Positions 16,347-23,032 of a stretch of DNA of 38,472 nucleotides are shown here, piece by piece. Made by a program: the position numbers and the translations under genes. The notes below the pieces were generated by a model, which ran no database searches, had not been told where the DNA came from, and saw only the letters and a list, made by a program, of their open reading frames with translations. The stretch lies in the NCBI GenBank assembly GCA_964403785.1, contig CAYOHM010000006.1, positions 1 to 38,472 of the forward strand, read 5' to 3'. Source of the stretch: MGBC120314 sp964403785. GTDB taxonomy: Bacteria > Bacillota > Clostridia > Lachnospirales > Lachnospiraceae. Position 1 is the stretch's first letter, and each line of letters opens with the position of its first letter.

Positions 16347-18770
16347 TTGAACGATAAAGCTAAGAGATTTATATGTAATATAATACCATATATCATTGTT
16401 ACTGCTGTCGCAGCGGCTCTCTTTATTATGCTTGATATTATGGACTGGCAGCCGTCGGGTGCGGATATATGGGGACATATGTATAAAGCACAGGTGATGT
16501 ATGAAAATCTTAAGCAGGGTATTTTTTATCCGCTTATAGATTATAAATGGTACAATGCAATTCAGTTGTACCGTTACTGGCCGCCGCTTTCTTATTACGT
16601 TATGGCGGCAATGATGTTCTTAACAAATGGGGATATAGCTGAAAGCTACAGGCTTGTGCTTGTATTTTCATATTTGCTGGGGGCATTCTGCTGGGTAAGC
16701 TGGGGAAACACCGCCGGCAGGAGGGTGCTTGGAACTCTGTTTGGAATTATCTGGACAGTAATGCCGGAAACTATCAGAATATATATGAGTGACGGTAATT
16801 TACCTCAGATAATAACAACGCCGCTGGCGGCATGGATTGTTTTCTTTCTGTGGCTTTATGTGCGAAGGAAGAACAATAAGGCAGCCTTTGGACTTTATTT
16901 CGGAATGCTGCTTATGACGGTGGGACATCTGATGATTACAGCGATTATGGGTGTTGCTGCGTTTATATACCTTGTTTTTGATTATTTTGAGAACAAGGAT
17001 TTTAAAAGAAAGTTTTCAGCCCTTTGCATAATGGTTACCGGAATTATGAGTGCGGGAATCTGGCTGATACCGGCACTTATCGGAGGCGGTATCGGGGATA
17101 ATCAGAGCACACTTTATGTCGCACCGTTCAGTGTATCCCTAAATCCTTTTTACAGGATATATGGCAGCAGAACGGAATTCTACTTCGGATTTTCGGTGGT
17201 GTTCATCTGCATTGCCGGCGTATTGCTTGCAAAAGGGAAAAAACGTGCGGGCTTTATCACTGCACTTTTTGTGGTATTTTTTACGTCCCCTACAACATAC
17301 GCACTCTTAGAGCTGCTGCCTATGAGTGAGATGTTCTGGATGTCAAGATTCTCGCCAATGCTGTATGCTTTCTTCTTTGCAGCATTATTTGACTGGAAAA
17401 CCCTTAAGAAGAAGTATTGTGTACTGTTTATGCTGCTGCTGATTTTAGATATCAGCCCTGTTATTAATTTGGAAGAATATGCAGTTCTGGCTTCGCAGGA
17501 AACGGTAAATGATGTTGAGATTGTGCGCGAAAATACATCACAAAGAGCAGCGGTGATGGATTTAAGTAATTATGGACCATATCCGTCCTTTGGTGTAAGC
17601 GGTAATGACGGAGTTAATTACACCTTTGGCTGGGCATGGCAGGGTGCAGTAACGGGCGATAACATAGTTATGATTAATGATGCACTGGAAAAAGGCAATT
17701 ATAACTATATGTTTGACAGGTGCATAGAGCTTGGTGATGATTCGGTGCTTGTGCAGAAAATACAGGTGGCGGCTGCCTCAAAGAGCAGGGAGGAGCTGGT
17801 CAGTGCGGCTGATGCCAATGGTTATGATTTGGTGGAGGAAACAACCACCGGATATATTTTCAAGAAAAATACTCCGCAGCAGTTTGGCGTAAAGACAACC
17901 TATGCAGGAATTGCAATCGGCAAATATGCTGCCCCTGTGACAAGCTATTATCCGGCATTTACCGTGGGTGAATCAAATAAGATAGATGAGTATACCTTTG
18001 AGGAATTAAAGGATTACCAGACAATTTTTTTAACCGGCTTTGAGTACGATGACAGAGAAAATGCACAAGAGCTCGTCAGGGAGCTGGCAGAAGCCGGAGT
18101 GAGAATTGTTATTGATACCACGCATATGCCATCGGACAAAAGCACAAAACAAGAGGTATTCTTAGGTGTGACAAGCCAGCAGATTAGATTTACAAATCGC
18201 TATCCTGATTTGGAATTTCAGGGCGTGTCAATGCATACGGATGCCTTCACAGCCGAAGACAAGGATTTCAGCACCGGCTACATTGCGTATCTTGATAATC
18301 CGGAGGGTGTGTTTACTTATGGAGAGCAGGTGCTCACCTTCTGCGGATATAATGATTCGGACCCTAATATCTACTTTATCGGATTGAATCTTATGTATTT
18401 TGCTTGTGAAACAAAGGATGCGGCGGTTACACAGATGCTTGACAGTATACTTATGATAAGTGCAAACCAGACTCCGGCAAGACGGATTGTAGAAATTAAT
18501 GTTGACATCTACAAAAATAAGCTTATAATCACTTCTCCGGAGGATAATGTAAATACAACAATCGCATATCAGGATATTTTTTCATCCGACTCGGAAATCA
18601 GGGAGTACAATAATCTGCTTGTTGTGGACGAGGGGATAACGGAAATAACGCTGAAATATCCATATCTGCTTATTGGAAGCATTGTAAGTGCTCTTGGCGT
18701 GATAAGTGCGATCCTTATGTGGATTTATTCTTTAAAGTTATCCGCAGGCAGCAAGGGTATGAACAGGTAA
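16347..18770 (+). CDS. Large PTPS-related membrane protein, GT-C-like, with extracellular C-terminal domain
   Basis: The protein is 807 aa. Residues ~9-370 hold about ten membrane segments. The first outside loop has GADIWGHMYKAQ and then LKQGIFYPL, the kind of acidic/His loop seen in GT-C glycosyltransferases that use lipid-linked sugars. Residues ~375-770 form an extracytoplasmic region, part of which (about 510-690) has alternating hydrophobic strands like a flavodoxin or GATase fold. A final membrane segment lies at ~772-795. It fits the 'PTPS-related; membrane protein' family (PF10131), named for its association with PTPS-like proteins. The start is TTG with AGAGGAGA seven bases upstream. 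It is the last gene before the terminator. It probably transfers sugar outside the membrane; this is inference. Confidence 0.75.
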   Translation: MNDKAKRFICNIIPYIIVTAVAAALFIMLDIMDWQPSGADIWGHMYKAQVMYENLKQGIFYPLIDYKWYNAIQLYRYWPPLSYYVMAAMMFLTNGDIAESYRLVLVFSYLLGAFCWVSWGNTAGRRVLGTLFGIIWTVMPETIRIYMSDGNLPQIITTPLAAWIVFFLWLYVRRKNNKAAFGLYFGMLLMTVGHLMITAIMGVAAFIYLVFDYFENKDFKRKFSALCIMVTGIMSAGIWLIPALIGGGIGDNQSTLYVAPFSVSLNPFYRIYGSRTEFYFGFSVVFICIAGVLLAKGKKRAGFITALFVVFFTSPTTYALLELLPMSEMFWMSRFSPMLYAFFFAALFDWKTLKKKYCVLFMLLLILDISPVINLEEYAVLASQETVNDVEIVRENTSQRAAVMDLSNYGPYPSFGVSGNDGVNYTFGWAWQGAVTGDNIVMINDALEKGNYNYMFDRCIELGDDSVLVQKIQVAAASKSREELVSAADANGYDLVEETTTGYIFKKNTPQQFGVKTTYAGIAIGKYAAPVTSYYPAFTVGESNKIDEYTFEELKDYQTIFLTGFEYDDRENAQELVRELAEAGVRIVIDTTHMPSDKSTKQEVFLGVTSQQIRFTNRYPDLEFQGVSMHTDAFTAEDKDFSTGYIAYLDNPEGVFTYGEQVLTFCGYNDSDPNIYFIGLNLMYFACETKDAAVTQMLDSILMISANQTPARRIVEINVDIYKNKLIITSPEDNVNTTIAYQDIFSSDSEIREYNNLLVVDEGITEITLKYPYLLIGSIVSALGVISAILMWIYSLKLSAGSKGMNR

Positions 18771-18771
18771 A

Positions 18772-18828
18772 AAAAGAACTGTCATTTACCATTACATTAT
18801 AGAATGTAATGATAATGACAGTTCTTTT
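18772..18828. terminator. Bidirectional rho-independent terminator between the XrtG locus and HU
   Basis: A perfect 15-bp outer stem (18772-18786 with 18814-18828) encloses a perfect 9-bp inner stem (CATTACATT 18790-18798 with AATGTAATG 18803-18811). It has A-rich and T-rich flanks on the two sides, so it can stop transcription from both converging genes. Confidence 0.9.
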
Positions 18829-18844
18829 ATAATTAAAAAATAAA

Positions 18845-19120
18845 TTACTTGTTGACAGTCTCTTTTAATGCTTTGCCAGCCTTGAACTTAGGAGCCTTAG
18901 ATGCAGCAATCTTCATTGCCTTACCTGTCTGTGGATTCTTACCTGTTCTGGCAGCTCTCTGAGCAACTTCAAATGTACCGAAGCCTACCAGCTGTACCTT
19001 TCCACCCTTTGCTAACTCAGCAGAAACAGCATCTGTGAAAGCCTTTAAAGCCTTCTCTGAATCCTTCTTAGATAAACCTGCATTCTCTGCCATAGCAGCA
19101 ACTAATTCTGTCTTGTTCAT
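18845..19120 (-). CDS. hup: HU family DNA-binding protein
   Basis: HU is a small basic dimer that bends DNA and compacts the nucleoid. The 91-aa length is typical. MNKTELVAAMAENAGLSKKDSEKALKAF is the N-terminal helix pair, GFGTFEV the conserved core, and RTGKNPQTGK lies in the DNA-gripping arm with the intercalating Pro. AAGGAGGG stands nine bases before the ATG. It has its own promoter and a strong terminator, so it is a single-gene unit. The coding strand is rich in frequent codons, as expected for a highly expressed protein. Confidence 0.97.
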   Translation of the reverse strand: MNKTELVAAMAENAGLSKKDSEKALKAFTDAVSAELAKGGKVQLVGFGTFEVAQRAARTGKNPQTGKAMKIAASKAPKFKAGKALKETVNK

Positions 19121-19207
19121 TTAAATATACCCTCCTTGAGTTTGTATTCGAATCCCTTGGGAAATTCGACATAGTACCTTTATACCACCTGAGATATTCA
19201 TTGTCAA
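19079..19207 (-). promoter_or_regulatory. Promoter and leader of the HU gene
   Basis: On the minus strand TTGACA (19207-19202), a 17-base spacer and TATAAA (19184-19179) make a near-consensus promoter. The ~50-base leader contains an imperfect inverted repeat (GAATTTCCC, then GGGATTC, around 19165-19149) before the AAGGAGGG ribosome binding site at 19138-19131. Part of the span given runs into the coding sequence only to include the leader. Confidence 0.72.
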
Positions 19208-19248
19208 CAAAAAAGTGGAAAAAAGTGCCTAATTGTGCGTTTTTACGA

Positions 19249-21156
19249 TTATTCAGCCAGATTTTCCCATTTTTCGTAGAATGTCGACAGCACGTCATTG
19301 ACTTCGACCTGTCGATTGTGAAGCTCCGTTAATTTACCGGCATTTGTGGCTATTTCGGGGTCTGAAATACGCTCTGATATTTCGGCAAGCTCATTTTCAA
19401 GCTTTTCAATTTCACCTTCAAGCTTTTTAAGTTCGTTTTTCTGTTTGCGAAGCTGCGCCTGCTCCTGTCTTGCTGCCTTCCAATCTGCTTTTTGGGTGTT
19501 GGCTGGAGCTTGTGCCGCATTTGACGTCAGACTCTTATCATCAACACCAAGTATATCGTATTTTTCAAGGTAATAATCATAGTTGCCGTTAAAATTAGTA
19601 AGGCGGCTGCCCTTTAATTCAAGTATTCTGGTTGCCGTGGCATTAATAAAGTACCTGTCATGCGATACATAGAGCACTGTGCCCGTATAACTTTTTACAG
19701 CATTTTCAAGTATCTCCTTTGAGACCATATCCAGATGATTGGTAGGTTCATCAAGTATGAGTAAATTTGCATTGGAAAGCATAAGCTTTGCCAGTGATAC
19801 GCGTCCCTTTTCACCGCCGCTTAAATCACGGATGCTTTTAAATACATCATCCCCCGTAAACAAAAAAGCAGCGAGAGTGTTACGAACTCTGGTGTTATTC
19901 ATGTCAGGATATGCTGACTGAATTTCTTCAAATATTGTTTTATCAGGGTCAAGAACCGCAATTTCCTGATCATAGTAGCCGATAGTAACATTGGTTCCAA
20001 GTCTTATAATTCCATTATCCGGTGGTATTATACCGTTTATAAGCTTTAAGATTGTCGTTTTACCGGTTCCGTTTGAGCCGATAAGTGCAACCTTTTCTCC
20101 TCGCTTTATTTCAAAATCAAGGTCTGTAAAAAGCGAAAGTCCGTCAAAAGCCTTTGACAGACCCTTGACGCTGAGTACATCATTGCCGCTGATTATTTCC
20201 GGTTCAAGCGTAAGCTTCATACTGGAGTTTATCTGCGTGGGTTTTTCGATAACCTGCATTTTGTTAAGCATTTTTTCGCGGCTTTCGGCACGCTTTATGG
20301 ATTTCTCACGGTTAAATTGTTTAAGCTTTTCTATTACAGCTTCCTGATGTTTTATTTCCTGCTGCTGTTTCAGATATTCGTTCATCATTGATTTGCGGAT
20401 AATGGCTTTTTTGGCAGCGTAGTCGGTATAGTTACCGGAAAAAACAGACGCAGCGCCATTATCAAGCTCTATGACCTTACTTACGATTCTGTCAAGAAAA
20501 TATCTGTCATGTGAAACTATAAGTACCGCACCGTCATAATTAGACAGAAAATTTTCCAGCCATCTGATGGAATCAAGGTCTAAATGGTTAGTAGGCTCAT
20601 CAAGAAGAATCAAATCCGGCTTTGACAAAAGCAGCTTACCCAGTGCGACACGTGTTTTCTGACCACCGGAAAGAGTGCTGATCTGACGCGCAAAATCCTC
20701 CTGCGTAAAGCCAAGCCCCTTGATAACTCCGACAACCTCACTCTTGTAGGCGTATCCGTTTGCAAGCTCGAAGCGGTGATTAAGGTTGGTATATGTGTTC
20801 ATCAGACTATCGAGTTCATTGCCGGAAGAAACAGCAATCTGATTTTCAAGCTCACGAAGACGGTTTTCCATATCTATGACGTCTTTTTTGACTGACAGCA
20901 GCTCGTCATATATGGTATTTTCTAAGGCTGTGTTCTGGTGCTGTGCGAGGTAGCCGATAGTTTTGTCCTTGGAAAGAGTTACAATTCCGCCATCGCTCCC
21001 AAGCTCGTTCATTATTATTTTTAACAGGGTGGACTTGCCGGCACCGTTAATGCCTACAATAGCTGCCTTTTCATGTTCTTCTATGTAAAACGAAACATTT
21101 TTCAATACGTCCGTTCCGTCAAATGCTTTACATATATTGTTAACAGATAGAATCAT
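19249..21156 (-). CDS. ABC-F family ATPase (ribosome-associated)
   Basis: ABC-F proteins have two ATPase domains and no membrane domain, and act on ribosomes during translation. The length is 635 aa. Domain 1 has Walker A GINGAGKST, signature LSGGQKT and LLDEPTNHLD. Domain 2 has GSNGTGKTT, LSGGEKG and LILDEPTNHLD. The linker with paired charged helices lies around residues 235-310. A C-terminal coiled coil (about 555-630) is like that of Uup/YdiF types. GAGGAG lies upstream of the ATG. Sequence alone does not separate housekeeping members from antibiotic-protection members. It has an unusually structured leader (see 21185-21217). Confidence 0.93.
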   Translation of the reverse strand: MILSVNNICKAFDGTDVLKNVSFYIEEHEKAAIVGINGAGKSTLLKIIMNELGSDGGIVTLSKDKTIGYLAQHQNTALENTIYDELLSVKKDVIDMENRLRELENQIAVSSGNELDSLMNTYTNLNHRFELANGYAYKSEVVGVIKGLGFTQEDFARQISTLSGGQKTRVALGKLLLSKPDLILLDEPTNHLDLDSIRWLENFLSNYDGAVLIVSHDRYFLDRIVSKVIELDNGAASVFSGNYTDYAAKKAIIRKSMMNEYLKQQQEIKHQEAVIEKLKQFNREKSIKRAESREKMLNKMQVIEKPTQINSSMKLTLEPEIISGNDVLSVKGLSKAFDGLSLFTDLDFEIKRGEKVALIGSNGTGKTTILKLINGIIPPDNGIIRLGTNVTIGYYDQEIAVLDPDKTIFEEIQSAYPDMNNTRVRNTLAAFLFTGDDVFKSIRDLSGGEKGRVSLAKLMLSNANLLILDEPTNHLDMVSKEILENAVKSYTGTVLYVSHDRYFINATATRILELKGSRLTNFNGNYDYYLEKYDILGVDDKSLTSNAAQAPANTQKADWKAARQEQAQLRKQKNELKKLEGEIEKLENELAEISERISDPEIATNAGKLTELHNRQVEVNDVLSTFYEKWENLAE

Positions 21157-21184
21157 TATATGTACTCCTCGTATTACTTGTTTT

Positions 21185-21217
21185 GTGCAGCCTATTGCGA
21201 AACTAAGGCGGGTGCAC
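21185..21217 (-). promoter_or_regulatory. Hairpin in the 5' leader of the ABC-F gene
   Basis: On the minus strand GTGC...GCAC encloses GCCT...AGGC around a ~12-base loop. It lies between the predicted transcription start (near 21224) and the ribosome binding site near 21166. One arm is part of a 23-base sequence (21194-21216) found again with two mismatches at 38401-38423. No T-tract follows, so it is not a simple terminator. Confidence 0.5.
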
Positions 21218-21230
21218 TAAATTGAAAGAA

Positions 21231-21259
21231 ATTATAACATAAGAATACACTTTTGACAA
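21231..21259 (-). promoter_or_regulatory. Promoter of the ABC-F gene
   Basis: On the minus strand TTGTCA (21259-21254), a 17-base spacer and TATAAT (21236-21231). Its -35 overlaps the -35 of the divergent lipoprotein promoter. Confidence 0.72.
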
Positions 21260-21282
21260 ACAGTATGGTTTTTATGTATAAT
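21253..21282 (+). promoter_or_regulatory. Promoter of the lipoprotein-metH unit
   Basis: TTGACA (21253-21258), an 18-base spacer and TATAAT (21277-21282). Both boxes are perfect. It shares five bases of the -35 with the minus-strand ABC-F promoter. The start near 21289 gives a 24-base leader before ATG 21313. Confidence 0.78.
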
Positions 21283-21312
21283 ACCAGCTATAAACATTAT
21301 TGGAGGTTTTAT

Positions 21313-22338
21313 ATGGGAAAAAAGCTGACGTTTATGTTCTCACTGTGTGTAGCAGGCCTTTGTATGTCAGCATGTGGCAAAGATAAAGCTGCGGATGCGA
21401 ATACGCAGGTAACATCAAATGCCGGAGTTGAAATTTCCGGCACACTGAATATTTCGGGGGCTTCAGTGTCGGATGATAGCGATGCAGCGGCAAATGCAAA
21501 GGTTGGAAATACAGCGGGCAATCTCATAAATACAGGAGTTGTGTGTGAGACTGCGGACAGGATTTATTATTACAATCGTTCGGATGCCAATAAATTATAT
21601 GTTATGAACAAGGATGGTTCGGATAAAGAGGCCGTCTATAACATTGTAGGCGCTACCGAGCTTAATGTGTATGGCGATTATTTGTACTATCTGTCAGGCG
21701 GTATTTACAGGGTAAATCTAAAAAACGGTCAGACGGACAGACTTATTTCTGAAAACTGCAGAAATCTCATTTTATGCGATGATTTGATTTACTATATCAA
21801 GTCCGAGGGTGATGCTGACTGTATTTACAGATGCAATCCTGACGGAAGCGATGACACGAAGCTTAGCGCTAATATGGCGAGCTCGCTTAATGTAAGCGGC
21901 GAATATATTTACTATATAAATGGTTCGGATTCTAACAAAGTATACAGGATGGAGCTTGACGGCAGCGATGATGCTGAGCTTTGCGATATGAAGAATGTGC
22001 AGGAGCTTCTTGTCGGCAACGGATACATTTATATGGTAAGCAGCAGCAGTGACGGCAGCAGGCTGTACAGAATGGCGAGAACCATGCATGAGGCTGAATG
22101 TATCATCTCGGACAGTGTAAGCAACATAAATATGTATAACGGCAGTCTGTATTATTACAATGCTGACAAAAACGCGCTTTGTTATTCCTCTGCTAACGGG
22201 GATGATGAGAAGGAACTGTGCAGCGGTAATTTCAATGCTGTAAATGTAATTTCAAGCTGGATTTATTTCTTTGACACGGAGGATAAGAATTTTTACCGTG
22301 TCGGCAAAGATGGCAGCAGTTATGAAATAGTTGAGTAA
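21313..22338 (+). CDS. Putative lipoprotein with beta-propeller-like repeats (DUF5050-like)
   Basis: The protein is 341 aa. The N-terminus is a lipoprotein signal: basic start, hydrophobic core and CMSAC with lipidated Cys near residue 21. A low-complexity Ala/Asp/Ser stretch leads to repeated units of about 40 residues of the form YxYYxNxSDxNKxYxMxxDGSD, seen at least five times, as in DUF5050 beta-propeller-like proteins. It should sit on the outer face of the membrane; the ligand is unknown. TGGAGG is eight bases upstream of the ATG. The promoter overlaps an earlier in-frame TTG, which excludes it as start. The reactivation gene follows 13 bases later, an odd pairing. Confidence 0.8.
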   Translation: MGKKLTFMFSLCVAGLCMSACGKDKAADANTQVTSNAGVEISGTLNISGASVSDDSDAAANAKVGNTAGNLINTGVVCETADRIYYYNRSDANKLYVMNKDGSDKEAVYNIVGATELNVYGDYLYYLSGGIYRVNLKNGQTDRLISENCRNLILCDDLIYYIKSEGDADCIYRCNPDGSDDTKLSANMASSLNVSGEYIYYINGSDSNKVYRMELDGSDDAELCDMKNVQELLVGNGYIYMVSSSSDGSRLYRMARTMHEAECIISDSVSNINMYNGSLYYYNADKNALCYSSANGDDEKELCSGNFNAVNVISSWIYFFDTEDKNFYRVGKDGSSYEIVE

Positions 22339-22351
22339 AAGAGGCATAAAA

Positions 22352-23032
22352 ATGAAGCCCTTAGTGATAACAGCCCTTAATCGCAATGAAGCGATAAGAT
22401 ATATGGGACAGGCCGACGGCCAATGTGATGATAAACTTCAAAAAGTCATGGACGAGTGTGAAAAAATCATACTTAACGCAGTAAAACCAAGGTATCTTTA
22501 CAAATGCTTTGAGATAAGTGAGTGCGAAGAGGGAGTAAGTGTTATTGGCACCTCCCTTATTCTCAGGGGAAATGATATAAAAAAGCATCTTAAGGGCTGC
22601 GATAGGGCGGTTCTTATGTGCGCGACACTGTCATCGGACATTGACAGACAGATAAGGGTGGCAGAGCTTTCGGATATTTTGAGGGCACTTGCACTGGACT
22701 GCCTTGCAAGTACTGCTGTGGAGCAGCTTTGTGATAAGGTGGAGCTTCTTATAAAAGAGGAATTTGGGGAGTATGAAATGACCTTTAGGTATGGGCTTGG
22801 ATATGGTGACCTGCCTATAAGCCAGCAGAATGAATTTTTGACGGTACTTAATGCACCTAAGGTAATCGGACTTAATGTTACCGAGAGTAATATCCTTACT
22901 CCGCGCAAGTCGGTTACTGCAATAATAGGGCTATCAAAGAATAAAATACCGGCAGCTAAAAGAGGCTGTGCGGTATGTAACATGAGAGAAATATGCAGCT
23001 TTAGAAAGAAGGGTAATCACTGTAATGCTTAA
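22352..23032 (+). CDS. Methionine synthase reactivation-domain protein
   Basis: This 226-aa protein corresponds to the C-terminal activation domain of MetH, which binds S-adenosylmethionine and allows reductive methylation of oxidised cobalamin. The central region keeps the family pattern: ATLSSDIDRQIRV, LDCLASTAVEQLCD, FRYGLGYGDLPISQQ (RxxxGYGD core) and LNVTESNILTPRKSVTAIIGLS. A Cys-rich tail (CAVCNMREIC) follows. MetH of this locus lacks that domain, so the two proteins together make the complete enzyme. The ATG at 22352 is chosen because the longer frame starts inside the upstream gene. The gene overlaps metH by eight bases. Confidence 0.9.
   Translation: MKPLVITALNRNEAIRYMGQADGQCDDKLQKVMDECEKIILNAVKPRYLYKCFEISECEEGVSVIGTSLILRGNDIKKHLKGCDRAVLMCATLSSDIDRQIRVAELSDILRALALDCLASTAVEQLCDKVELLIKEEFGEYEMTFRYGLGYGDLPISQQNEFLTVLNAPKVIGLNVTESNILTPRKSVTAIIGLSKNKIPAAKRGCAVCNMREICSFRKKGNHCNA

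Noticed and set aside
19249..21156. ABC-F gene as an antibiotic-resistance determinant
   Set aside because: ABC-F members cannot be separated into resistance and housekeeping types by eye. No resistance or mobile context is present.
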